Origin: Taklimakanibacter albus
Lineage (GTDB): Bacteria; Pseudomonadota; Alphaproteobacteria; Rhizobiales; Aestuariivirgaceae
Assembly: GCF_016595235.1 (NCBI RefSeq)
Contig: NZ_JAENHL010000008.1
Span: 726,390 to 790,389, forward strand
DNA: 64,000 bases
Reading direction: 5' to 3'
This document shows positions 55,683 through 63,803 of this stretch, one piece after another. The position numbers were made by a program, and so were the translations under genes. A model generated the notes under the pieces. It did not search any database and was not told the origin of the DNA. It saw nothing but the letters and a program-made list of their open reading frames with translations. The stretch's first letter is position 1; each line of letters begins with the position of its first letter.

Positions 55683-56047
55683 TGCCCCAGCAAAGATCAT
55701 ACAACCCGGCACTGGCAATTGCGTTGCTCGTCCTAGCAATAGCAGCGGCCTGGTTAATATGGGTAGCGCATCTAGTCCCTGTCCGCGACTACCCACTCGT
55801 GGGAGGCCTCTTTCTCGCTTTGGGTCTATTCAGCAGTGTGATGTGGCGGGTAATCGGCAGCAATTACTGGAAGAAGGGAGTGCGGTCTCCCAAATTGTTC
55901 TCGCCATTTTGGATCAAATTGGGGGAAAGAGGTGCGCAAATTTGTTCTCTAGGACTTGGGGTTATATTCGTCGGCGTTGGCGTATTTCTTTTAGGTGACA
56001 GCGCATTTAATTGGCTGAGCGGATCGCCGAGATTGACAGTTCACTAA
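55682..56047 (+). CDS. membrane protein of unknown function coupled to the preceding relic
   Basis: 121 residues with three to four hydrophobic segments (ALAIALLVLAIAAAWLIWVA, LVGGLFLALGLFSSVMW, LGLGVIFVGVGVFLLG). ATG 55682 overlaps the relic's stop, which favours this start over in-frame upstream codons. A membrane immunity protein is a reasonable reading of the context, not a proven one. Confidence 0.55.
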   Translation: MPQQRSYNPALAIALLVLAIAAAWLIWVAHLVPVRDYPLVGGLFLALGLFSSVMWRVIGSNYWKKGVRSPKLFSPFWIKLGERGAQICSLGLGVIFVGVGVFLLGDSAFNWLSGSPRLTVH

Positions 56048-56051
56048 ATAG

Positions 56052-56195
56052 CAACGCAGAGATCAACACTTCGTCTCGTCGTTTCTTTATCACCACATCA
56101 CCGACCCAGGCGGCGCACCAGAATTAAACGCACCATCACCGAAACTGCCGAATCAAGGATATTCAAAGACTGGAGTCTGTAGTATCAATATTTTA
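56052..56195 (+). pseudogene. short coding relic upstream of the last array gene
   Basis: Open frame without a start codon, continuous with the following gene. Its middle part (HITDPGGAPELNAPSPKLPNQ) matches the relic at 54523-54555 through GAPELNAPS. It is probably a second remnant of the same lost effector family. Confidence 0.33.
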
Positions 56196-56201
56196 TTGAG
56201 C

Positions 56202-56486
56202 ATGGTGCAAAACCGCAAAATCACGCACTTGACCATACTTGCTTTCTATCTGACAGTGGGTGTTTGCATTCTCTTGTTAATAGCTCTATTTGCCACTGGC
56301 CTATATCTTCAATCTCAGCGGCCGGTGATACCGGATGTCGCTAACGGATTCTCCGTTCCAACCAAAATTGTCAGCGGTATCGTCTTTCTTAGAGAGGGTG
56401 AGCAGACGTTTCTTCATTGGCTCTCTTTACTGAGTTTCTTTTCAACTCTTTGTGCGCTCGCCCTGAAGGTTCTTGGAAAGAAGTAG
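56202..56486 (+). CDS. two-helix membrane protein, last gene of the array
   Basis: 94 residues with two hydrophobic segments (ILAFYLTVGVCILLLIALFA and FLHWLSLLSFFSTLCALALK). ATG 56202 is used; TTG 56196 is also in frame. Not recognised. After it the array ends and 180 bases show nothing clear. Confidence 0.5.
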   Translation: MVQNRKITHLTILAFYLTVGVCILLLIALFATGLYLQSQRPVIPDVANGFSVPTKIVSGIVFLREGEQTFLHWLSLLSFFSTLCALALKVLGKK

Positions 56487-56666
56487 CGTAAGCCCCTCCT
56501 TTATTTAGATGATTTTTGGATCGAAATTGCGGTGACCGTGCTGGCCCGGCAAACACTAGACGCCGCGACTGTCCAAACTCTCACTACCTAAACCTCTCTC
56601 CCAGCTTTTTGATATTGAGCAGTAACCGTCACCGTGCCCGCACACAAAGGCCTTCAATCCGGCAAA

Positions 56667-57025
56667 CTATCGCAAGGCGGGGGCCTCATCTACCGAGATC
56701 ACCTTTCCGCTGCGAATTTCGACCACCACGACGAGCAGCGGCCCCCTCTTCGCATTGCGTGCCCAGGAAGGATAGAAGGTCAGAGAATAACGGTCCTTCG
56801 TCTTCCTGAACATCACGTCCCGATAGGGTGACGTGTCATACCCCCTGGCGCTCATCGCCGTGAGCGCCAGCTTGACGATCGGGTGACGCTTGTCGAGCCA
56901 GACAAGAATCGAGTTGTCCTGATTTGCCTGAGGGGGGCTGCCGCGGGCGAGCCTCCGGTGACTCCGAGTATCAGGAGACACAGAGCGACTCCAATAGGCG
57001 CGAAGGCGTTTTCTCCAGAGACCAT
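56667..57025 (-). pseudogene. small secreted protein gene with a frameshift at a C6 tract
   Basis: ATG 57025 has AGGAGG six bases upstream and encodes a signal peptide (APIGVALCLLILGVTGGSPAAA). At the run of six C on the coding strand (plus-strand 56932-56937) the protein-like frame changes to PPQANQDNSILVWLDKRH, continuing to the stop at 56667 (RDVMFRKTKDRYSLTFYPSW, GPLLVVVVEIRSGKV). Seven C would give one continuous frame of 119 residues. It is either a real frameshift, a slippery tract or a sequencing error. The protein family is not recognised. Confidence 0.6.
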
Positions 57026-57357
57026 CTCTTTCCTCCTCAGGCACAAAGGAAGGGCGCATCCGGCGGCATACTCCGCCAGCGACAGACTGATCGGGCTGAA
57101 CTGAACACGGGCTGAACTGGCGACCTACCCAAGTCCAGCAACGATCCTTACTGACCCGTAACGGTTGACATTCCATTCCGGATCGGTCTGCGCAAATCCT
57201 GCCCAAATGACTCCCGGTCAGCCACCGCGCGGCTCGAAAACCGCCCTAAAAACGCTCCTTCCCCCTGCATGATGGGAGGCCCGGTTTCCGGCTGGACAAA
57301 TCATTGCACATGCGAATCAATAGGCGGTGATTCGTGAGGTTGTTGGTTGTTTAGGGG
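57026..57357. other. divergent intergenic region upstream of the histidine kinase
   Basis: 332 bases between the frameshifted secreted-protein gene and the histidine kinase gene. It contains an inverted repeat CGAATCA (57313-57319) and TGATTCG (57328-57334), 24 bases before the kinase start, which could be an operator. No other gene is seen. Confidence 0.4.
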
Positions 57358-59715
57358 GTGCTGGGATTCCCGTTGAATGAGCGCCACGCAGGGGGCGATA
57401 GATTGAGCAGCAGAGCACAATTGGGCGGACTTTTCTTCAAGGAGCGGGTGCTCCGCCTGCCCTTGCCCGGCTGGGCTCGCGTCACCATTGGTGAACGCAG
57501 CCTCCGCATTCTCATCACCGTCCTCGTCTCGCTCTTCCTCATCACCCTGGCGCTCGCCCTCTTCCTGCAGCTGACGCAGAGCCGGACGACCCACCTCGCC
57601 GAGCAGAACCGCCAGACCCTGCTTTATGCCACCGCCGCCGCCCAGCATATCAAGCAGGCGGCCCGCACCCAGCTCCAGTCGGGCTACACGCCCAAACCCT
57701 TCACCCAAGAAGAGCTCGACGCGGCCCTGCTGCCGGAAGCGCAGCGCGAAGGCCGCATCTTCGCCTATGTGAATGCGGCGGGCGTCATCACGGTGAGCTC
57801 GCTGTCGGACGCCTCGATCGCCGGCCAGACGATCGGCGATGTCCTCTCCAATCGTTTCATCACCGAAATCAATATCAACGACACCGAAATGGCGCGCCTC
57901 CAGCTCGCCACCGGCGAAGAAGCCTATGTCGGCATGAGCGATCTCGCGCCCCTGCCCGGCAGCCTGCTCGTCATCCAGAAACGCGCCGACGTCATGCGCG
58001 CCTGGAAGGACAGCGTGATGCAGGTGAGCGTGCTGTTCGCCGTAACCTTCCTCGTCCTCATGATGCTGGGCGGCGCCTTCCACTGGCAGGCGGCCAAGGC
58101 CTCGGAAGCCGACCGCACGCTCACCGTCGCCACCGAGCGGCTCGACAAGGCGCTCGACCGCGGCCATTGCGGCCTGTGGGACTGGGACATCTCGCGCGGC
58201 CGGATCTTCTGGTCGAAATCCATGTATGACATTCTGGGCCTCGAGGAGACCGGCGAGTTCCTCAATTTCGGCGACGTCGCCGAGCGCATCCACCCCGAGG
58301 ACGCGCAGCTCGAGGAAGTGGTCGAGGCCCTGCTCACCGGCCAGAAATCGGTCTTCGACCACGAATTCCGCATGCGCCATGTCGACGGCAACTGGGTGTG
58401 GCTCCGCGCCCGCGCCGAGCTGTCGCATGCGCCGGAAGAGGAATCGCCGCATCTCGTCGGCATCGTCATCGACATCACCGCGCAGAAGCTCGCCGACCGG
58501 CTCAACCAGGAGGCGGAGCTCCGCCTCAAGGACGCCATCGAGAACATCTCGGAAGCCTTCGTCCTGTGGGACTCCGAGAACCGCCTCGTCCTGTGCAACA
58601 CCAAATACCAGCAGTTCCACTCGCTCCCCGCCAGCGTCTGCCAGCCCGGCACGCCCTATGAGCTCGTCGCCAAGACCGCCAAGGAGCCGGCGGTGCGCCA
58701 ACGCATGCCGATCCATAGCCGCGACACCAGCGAAGGCAACACTTTCGAAGTGCAGCTCGGCGACGGGCGCTGGCTGCAGATCAACGAGCGGCGCACCAAG
58801 GATGGCGGCTTCGTTTCGGTCGGCACCGACATCACCCCGCTCAAGCAGCAGGAAGAGCGCCTGCTTCTCTCAGAGCGCGAATTGATGATGACGGTGCGCG
58901 ACCTGCAGAAGGAACGCCTCCTCGCCGAGCAGCAGTCGCAGCGCCTCGCCGACCTCGCCGACAAATATTCGCGCGAGAAGACCAGGGCCGAGGCCGCCAG
59001 CCGCTCGAAGTCGGAATTCCTCGCCAATATGAGCCATGAGCTCAGGACGCCGCTCAACGCCATCATCGGCTTCAGCCAGGTGATGGAGAACCAGATGTTC
59101 GGTCCCGTCGGCGCCGGCAAATACATCGAATATGCCCGCGACATCCACAAGAGCGGCCAGTTCCTGCTCGACGTCATCTCGGACATCCTCGACATGTCGA
59201 AGATCGAGGCCGGCCGCCTCAAGCTCGAACTGCAGACGGTCGATCTCTCCGAGATCGTCCATGAGACCCTGCGGCTCGTCGAGGCGCGCGCCCAGGAGAG
59301 CAAGGTCGAAATCCTGTGCAAGGCGCCGAAGAAACTCAAGGCCAATGTCGACACCCGCGCCGTCAAGCAGATCCTCATCAACCTCACCGCCAATGCGGTG
59401 AAGTTCACGCCGGAAGGCGGCCGCGTGACGCTGACCGCGCGGCTCGAAGGCGAGAATGCGGTGATCTCGATCGCCGATACCGGCATCGGCATCCCGCCCA
59501 AGGACATCGAGAAGCTCGGCCGGCCCTTCGAGCAGGTCGAGAACCAGTTCACCAAGACCAAAGGCGGCTCCGGCCTCGGCCTCGCCATCTCGAAGTCGCT
59601 GGTCGAGCTGCATGGCGGCTCGCTCTCGATCGACAGCGAAGCCGGCAAGGGCACCATCGTCACCGTCCGCCTGCCGGCCGCCGCGGCGAAACCCGCCCAT
59701 TCCGCCGCCGCCTAG
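57358..59715 (+). CDS. membrane PAS-domain sensor histidine kinase, PleC-like
   Basis: 785 residues. Transmembrane segments near 48-70 and 222-242 flank a periplasmic sensor region. Two PAS domains follow (about 255-370 with LWDWDISRGRIFWSKSMYDI, and 395-505 with NISEAFVLWDSENRLVLCN), then a coiled coil, the H-box FLANMSHELRTPLNAIIGF (His560) and the HATPase domain (NLTANAVKFTPEGG, IADTGIGIPP, GGSGLGLAIS). Sequence after the H-box resembles PleC/DivJ-type alphaproteobacterial kinases. No response regulator gene is adjacent. GTG 57358 is the longest start; TTG 57403 is an alternative. Confidence 0.87.
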   Translation: MLGFPLNERHAGGDRLSSRAQLGGLFFKERVLRLPLPGWARVTIGERSLRILITVLVSLFLITLALALFLQLTQSRTTHLAEQNRQTLLYATAAAQHIKQAARTQLQSGYTPKPFTQEELDAALLPEAQREGRIFAYVNAAGVITVSSLSDASIAGQTIGDVLSNRFITEININDTEMARLQLATGEEAYVGMSDLAPLPGSLLVIQKRADVMRAWKDSVMQVSVLFAVTFLVLMMLGGAFHWQAAKASEADRTLTVATERLDKALDRGHCGLWDWDISRGRIFWSKSMYDILGLEETGEFLNFGDVAERIHPEDAQLEEVVEALLTGQKSVFDHEFRMRHVDGNWVWLRARAELSHAPEEESPHLVGIVIDITAQKLADRLNQEAELRLKDAIENISEAFVLWDSENRLVLCNTKYQQFHSLPASVCQPGTPYELVAKTAKEPAVRQRMPIHSRDTSEGNTFEVQLGDGRWLQINERRTKDGGFVSVGTDITPLKQQEERLLLSERELMMTVRDLQKERLLAEQQSQRLADLADKYSREKTRAEAASRSKSEFLANMSHELRTPLNAIIGFSQVMENQMFGPVGAGKYIEYARDIHKSGQFLLDVISDILDMSKIEAGRLKLELQTVDLSEIVHETLRLVEARAQESKVEILCKAPKKLKANVDTRAVKQILINLTANAVKFTPEGGRVTLTARLEGENAVISIADTGIGIPPKDIEKLGRPFEQVENQFTKTKGGSGLGLAISKSLVELHGGSLSIDSEAGKGTIVTVRLPAAAAKPAHSAAA

Positions 59716-59720
59716 CGCCC

Positions 59721-60284
59721 GTGCGAGAAGGCGACCTCCGTCAAGGACTGGAGACGATCCTCCAGCGCGCGCCGCTGCGCATGCAGGCGCTCGCCATCGT
59801 GCGGTCGCTCGACTTGCCGGACTGGGCTATCGGCGCCGGCTTCATTCGCGCGGCGGTCTGGGACGCGCTGTCGGGCTTCACGACTGCTTCCGCCGTAGAC
59901 GACATCGACATTCTGTATTTCGATGCCGCAGACCGCCGCACCGAGCGCGAAGCAGAAATCGAAAAGCGACTGCAGGAGATCGAGCCCGCCCTGCCCTGGA
60001 GCGTGCGCAACCAGGCCCGTATGCATATCCGCAATGGCGATGCTCCCTATGCCTCGACCGCCGATGCGTTGCGCTTCTGGCTCGAGACACCGACCTGTGT
60101 CGCCGTGCGGCTCGATGCGGAAGACCGCTTCGAGATCATCGCGCCTTACGGACTCGAAGATCTATTCTCGATGACCATCCGGCCTACGCCACGCGGCCGC
60201 GTCCGAAGCGCTGCCTACACGGCGCGCATCGCGGAAAAGAAATGGCACGAGCGCTGGCCGAATGTCACGGTCGAGCTACCTTAG
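59721..60284 (+). CDS. nucleotidyltransferase-family protein (DUF925/NTP_transf_6)
   Basis: 187 residues. The family pattern is nearly complete: IGAGFIRAAVWDALSGF, VDDIDILYFDA, WSVRNQARMHIRNGDAPYAS, APYGLEDLFSMTIRPTP and KKWHERWPNVTVELP at the C terminus. These proteins have a nucleotidyltransferase core of unknown substrate. GTG 59721, five bases after the kinase stop, gives the family length; the frame is open far upstream only because it runs inside the kinase gene. Confidence 0.82.
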   Translation: MREGDLRQGLETILQRAPLRMQALAIVRSLDLPDWAIGAGFIRAAVWDALSGFTTASAVDDIDILYFDAADRRTEREAEIEKRLQEIEPALPWSVRNQARMHIRNGDAPYASTADALRFWLETPTCVAVRLDAEDRFEIIAPYGLEDLFSMTIRPTPRGRVRSAAYTARIAEKKWHERWPNVTVELP

Positions 60285-60325
60285 GGCACTCGCTCGTTGG
60301 TCATAGCCTACCCTTTCTCCCATTT

Positions 60326-60420
60326 CGTCATGGCCGGGCCTCGACCCGGCCCTCCAGCCTCACCGCTACACAGCTGTTGCACGGATGGGCTGGATGGCCG
60401 CCTCAAGGGCGGCCATGACG
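60326..60420. repeat. R2 inverted-repeat element (copy 2)
   Basis: Ends CGTCATGGCC and GGCCATGACG are inverted; the inner arm GGCCGCCTCAAGGGCGG is identical to copy 1 at 10023-10112, and the left part (GGGCCTCGACCCGGCC) is very similar. It lies between convergent genes, where it could act as a terminator. Confidence 0.78.
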
Positions 60421-60436
60421 AGAGGTGGGTGTACCG

Positions 60437-61021
60437 TCAGCCCCCCTGCATCAGCCTCACTTGCATGCCACTCCTGACCCGCCGCCGCAGAACTTCCTTG
60501 CGGCCGGGCTCGATGATCAGCAGCCCCTCCTCATGCAAGGACTGCAGCTTCGAGCGTGACAGCCCCAACTCACCGGCGAGAAGCCGGTCGAGCCTGAGGC
60601 TACTCGGCAGAGCAACCTCGAACTCGATGACGATCTGGCCCGGCAGCGCCGCTTCGCCGACATCTTGCTTGTCGATGTCGGCCTCGCCGAACTCATCGAT
60701 CCGCTGGGCGTGCCGGCGCAGGCCGTCGATATCGAACTCCTGCGCCCGCACCCAGTCCGGCGTGCTGAAATGCGCCGCCTCCAGCACCTTGGGATCAATC
60801 TCCTTCAGCGTCCGGCGCTCGAACAGCGGCCGGTTCCAGCTCCGGGCGCAATCGATGCATTTATAGATGAGCCAGGCATCGAGCCGCTTGCCATTGGCGT
60901 TGAGCCTCACCTTGCCACTGGACTGGAAGGGCTTAAGTGTTCCGCAGCCGCCGCAGGCGATCCAGGGTCTCGGGGCGATGCGGGGCGTGATGGTCCATCG
61001 GACCACGGTAGAATTGCACAT
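60437..61021 (-). CDS. DUF1062-family protein
   Basis: 194 residues. N-terminal zinc-ribbon-like cysteine pairs (CGGCGTLKPF and CIDCARSWNRP), then RTLKEIDP, WVRAQEFDIDGLRRHA and a C-terminal LRLDRLLAGELGLSRSKLQSL segment that resembles an S4-type RNA-binding helix pair. This is the DUF1062 arrangement. Function unknown; RNA binding is possible. ATG 61021. Confidence 0.82.
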   Translation of the reverse strand: MCNSTVVRWTITPRIAPRPWIACGGCGTLKPFQSSGKVRLNANGKRLDAWLIYKCIDCARSWNRPLFERRTLKEIDPKVLEAAHFSTPDWVRAQEFDIDGLRRHAQRIDEFGEADIDKQDVGEAALPGQIVIEFEVALPSSLRLDRLLAGELGLSRSKLQSLHEEGLLIIEPGRKEVLRRRVRSGMQVRLMQGG

Positions 61022-61372
61022 GTCGTCTTGGACTTCCGAAAAGGAAGTTCACCAGGACGGCAGCAAGAGAAGCCCTTCACGGGCACGGTGTGGCGGTTGT
61101 TACGGAAAGATGAGAGCTCGAGACAACGGGGCGCGCATGGCCCCGGCGCATTCTGACAAAGCCAGACCGGTCCCAAGCCGCCACCCGTGAACAAAAAACA
61201 GCCCCGGACGGCTTAGCCATCCAGGCTGAAGGGTGAAACCAGATGAGACCGGTCTTTACGACGGCAAAACGAAACCTCTGTGCGCCACTGCTCTCAAGGC
61301 GCGGCGCTGTAGCAGGAAATGGAACAAAACGGAAGCCTGATCGGCCGTAGCGGGTCAGACTGGACCTCAATA
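61022..61372. other. intergenic region between DUF1062 and the Kiwa operon
   Basis: 351 bases. A 97-codon minus-strand frame at 61077-61370 has no family features and is probably spurious. No strong repeat was seen. It may hold the left boundary of the acquired Kiwa segment. Confidence 0.45.
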
Positions 61373-62248
61373 CTAAACGGTGATTTGCCGCTTAGAGTTG
61401 GAAAGGTGTAGCGTGCTTGAAAGCACCGACTGAAAATAATCTTCATCCAGGAATCTGAGTACTTTCTTCAAATCAGGCTTGTTTTCCGGCAGCACCAGAA
61501 CTGCTACTCCGTCAACAGTGGTAGTATTGAGTTCAATCCCGAAAACCTGAGCCGCTTTCTTGGTCTCCTCTAGGTCAATTCTTTCAAGTATGGCACTCTG
61601 CATGACTAGAGCGACTTTCCGCCTGATCCATGTATCAGAAAGCGTCACGAAGTTGGCAACATCTCCTACATGAACGAATTTTCCGCCGGCAAACTCATTC
61701 AAATCATCATCGGTTGCTTCTTTGTAATACTGCGACAAGTCAAAAATCTGGCGAGCCGCAAAGAAACTAAAGAAGGAAAGCTTGGTGTCTTCGAGCACCA
61801 CCGAAAGCCTTGTATCAAGGGTTAAACCGAGTCCCTCGACCTTTCGATAAACGTTTGCAGAATGAAAAAGTGAGAGGCCCTTATTGGATATGATCTTGCG
61901 CTTATCAAAATTTTGAATGAGAGCAATCTTCTTCGCTCCATCAGATCGACCCAAGAACAGCGCCTTGATGCTTTCGAACTCGCCTGTTGAGGGAGAAATT
62001 TCTGGCACACTCAACGGATTAGTGACAGCACCGTGCAAATTATCAAGATCATCATAGTCTGCTATGAATAGAGACTCACCGTCATCAGGCTTGTATTTTC
62101 CATCGAAGGCGATCTCCTGCTGCCCAGCGCTTCGAAACTCAGCCTCCTGTTCTTCAAACATTGAAGTCACTTCCTGCTGAATATCCGCCGACAACGGAAT
62201 TCGTAGCACCCGACGTGAGGCGTCCCGAGTTAGGGCGAATAGATTCAT
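61373..62248 (-). CDS. kwaB: KwaB-like protein of the Kiwa anti-phage system (DUF4868)
   Basis: 291 residues, DUF4868 pattern: an N-terminal variable region, ALFLGRSDGAKKIALIQNFD, GLSLFHSANVYRKVEGLGLT, LDTRLSVVLEDTKLSFFSFF, ARQIFDLSQYYKEAT, and the C-terminal SVLSSTLHLSNSKRQI that resembles the SKR end of the family. In characterised Kiwa systems KwaB is the DNA-binding effector that acts with membrane KwaA. ATG 62248 overlaps the kwaA stop by four bases. AT-richer than the surrounding chromosome. Confidence 0.78.
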   Translation of the reverse strand: MNLFALTRDASRRVLRIPLSADIQQEVTSMFEEQEAEFRSAGQQEIAFDGKYKPDDGESLFIADYDDLDNLHGAVTNPLSVPEISPSTGEFESIKALFLGRSDGAKKIALIQNFDKRKIISNKGLSLFHSANVYRKVEGLGLTLDTRLSVVLEDTKLSFFSFFAARQIFDLSQYYKEATDDDLNEFAGGKFVHVGDVANFVTLSDTWIRRKVALVMQSAILERIDLEETKKAAQVFGIELNTTTVDGVAVLVLPENKPDLKKVLRFLDEDYFQSVLSSTLHLSNSKRQITV

Positions 62249-62760
62249 TCAATGATCTCCAATAGCATGGACCCCGAGATTTTATTAACGAGTTTCACGT
62301 TACTCGGGTCACGGATTTCCCTGTTGCTTATTAGGGTATAAATCATCCCATTCGACGCTTCGGCTTTGTAGAATCGGTAACCTAACACGCGCAACAGTGG
62401 ACTTGGGATGGCGGAGTCAGTGAACCAGAATATGGCCCACGCAACTACGAATATAGCGATCACAACAATGACAGTAACATCCGCAGCGCGGACAAAAAAT
62501 GGAAGAATGTAAGTGACTATAACCCCAAGCAGCAGAGCGTCATTTGATTCAATCTTTTTCGCTTGAAATGGAAATTTCTCCCCGTGCCATTTCAGAGCTG
62601 AAAGAACATAGATGATCGAGAGAGTCCCCATCAATCCAGCTATGATGTAATAGATTGCGTCCCAAAATTCTCCGCCTGACCAAAGCCGCGCTGCGCCGAC
62701 GCTGATGAGTGCCGGTGAGAAAGCCAGAAGAAACAACACTGCCTTGAGACTGTTCCGCAT
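62245..62760 (-). CDS. kwaA: KwaA-like membrane protein of the Kiwa anti-phage system
   Basis: 171 residues with four hydrophobic segments (AVLFLLAFSPALISVGAA, FWDAIYYIIAGLMGTLSIIYVL, ALLLGVIVTYILPFFV, VIVVIAIFVVAWAIFWF). The segment ESNDALLLGVIVTYILPF before the third helix fits KwaA, where a similar TY-I-P motif occurs. A soluble C-terminal domain of about 50 residues follows. KwaA senses phage attachment at the membrane in known systems. Coupled to kwaB by ATGA. Confidence 0.72.
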   Translation of the reverse strand: MRNSLKAVLFLLAFSPALISVGAARLWSGGEFWDAIYYIIAGLMGTLSIIYVLSALKWHGEKFPFQAKKIESNDALLLGVIVTYILPFFVRAADVTVIVVIAIFVVAWAIFWFTDSAIPSPLLRVLGYRFYKAEASNGMIYTLISNREIRDPSNVKLVNKISGSMLLEIIE

Positions 62761-63260
62761 CCGATTTCTTCGCGCTTATCAATAGTGAACAGAACGGGAA
62801 TCTAAGCATTCCGCAGCAGCTAAACAAGGCTGAATTGTCAACTTCATGATGAATAGTTTTTTCCTTGCAGATACACGCCCACGTTCAATCTTTGCTTCTT
62901 GGGCTTTGACAAGCCCGACGATGGTGTGATCGAGTGAAGCGGTGCATGCACAAATTGGGGCTCTGATGCTCGACAAAAGAAGCGCGCCAATGTTCTAGGA
63001 TCGGGATCACCCTCGGCTGATTTCCCTTCCATCTTTGGGCGGCGGCGTTCTATTGCAGGTTAAAAACACTTCACGGTGCCGACATGTCCGCAGGACCACA
63101 CAGCCACCGGACGAAAATTCCCTGCCGGCTAGGCCTATGGCCGGACTAACCCGTTGAAATATCTCGACTGGCCAAGAAATTTCGCGAAATTTCCCTGTAA
63201 TTCCCTGCATTTTCCCTGCAAGGCACCTGTATCCGCCACCATCTGACGGGCGCACACGAC
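62761..63260. other. intergenic region upstream of kwaA, with short TTCCCTG repeats
   Basis: 500 bases with no convincing gene. The part near kwaA is AT-rich and should contain its promoter. At 63191-63218 TTCCCTG occurs three times at 10-11 base spacing. The piece 62880-62990 resembles, weakly, a degraded rhizobial multicopy repeat. A boundary of the acquired segment may lie here. Confidence 0.45.
63191..63218. repeat. three TTCCCTG direct repeats
   Basis: TTCCCTG at 63191-63197, 63201-63207 and 63212-63218, one per helical turn, preceded by AATTTCGCGAAATT, a 14-bp palindrome. It could be an operator or a recombination scar next to the Kiwa segment. Confidence 0.5.
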
Positions 63261-63803
63261 TCAGTCGGCGTCGTCCTGGTTGTTCTTTTCCTGCCACTTC
63301 TTGCGGCGCTGCTGCATGCGCTCCAGGCGGTCGCGCACGGCTTTGGCGAGAAGCCCGCGCTCCTCAGGGGTGAGCTTCTCGATGACCTGGCGGGTCACCA
63401 GCGTGCCGCTGTCGACGAGATCGGTGCTGAGCTTGGTGAAGTCTTCGATGGCCTTGTTGGCCGCGGCCGCGTCGTAGGGGTTGCGCTCGAGCGCGTCAGC
63501 GAAACGCTGGGCGGCGGCGGTCATCTCCTGGCGCGACTGGCGGAAGGCCTCGCGCCGGCTCTTGAGCAGATCCAGGAATTCGCGGCGGCGGTCCTCCGGC
63601 AGGTCGGAGAGGAAGCGGCGCGGGAGGAGCTGGGTGAAGCTCGCCCCGCTCCAGCGTTCCATCCGCTCGGGCGAAAAATACCGCATGCCGATGGCGCCGG
63701 CGATCAGGAAATTGATCGCCAGCGAAGCGACGAGCAGGAACATCGTCCAATGCGGCCAGTTGGCGAAGCGACCTTTCTGCGGCGTGTCGACCGGCGCCGT
63801 CAT
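63261..63803 (-). CDS. periplasmic heavy-metal-sensor-like (CpxP/CnrX-type) protein
   Basis: 180 residues. One N-terminal transmembrane anchor (WTMFLLVASLAINFLIAGAI) and a helical, highly charged periplasmic part with an LTPEERGLLAKAVRDR repeat-like motif of the Spy/CpxP/CnrX kind. Such proteins work in envelope-stress or metal sensing, often next to an ECF sigma factor and a membrane anti-sigma. ATG 63803 shares a base with the stop of the upstream gene (TGATG); a TTG one codon earlier is unlikely. Confidence 0.8.
   Translation of the reverse strand: MTAPVDTPQKGRFANWPHWTMFLLVASLAINFLIAGAIGMRYFSPERMERWSGASFTQLLPRRFLSDLPEDRRREFLDLLKSRREAFRQSRQEMTAAAQRFADALERNPYDAAAANKAIEDFTKLSTDLVDSGTLVTRQVIEKLTPEERGLLAKAVRDRLERMQQRRKKWQEKNNQDDAD

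Noticed and set aside
59316-59720. N-terminal extension of the nucleotidyltransferase
   Set aside because: It lies inside the histidine kinase gene in another frame and lacks family similarity; GTG 59721 fits the family length.
61077-61370. 97-codon minus-strand gene before kwaB
   Set aside because: Low-complexity, Ser/Arg-rich translation without ribosome-binding site or family pattern.
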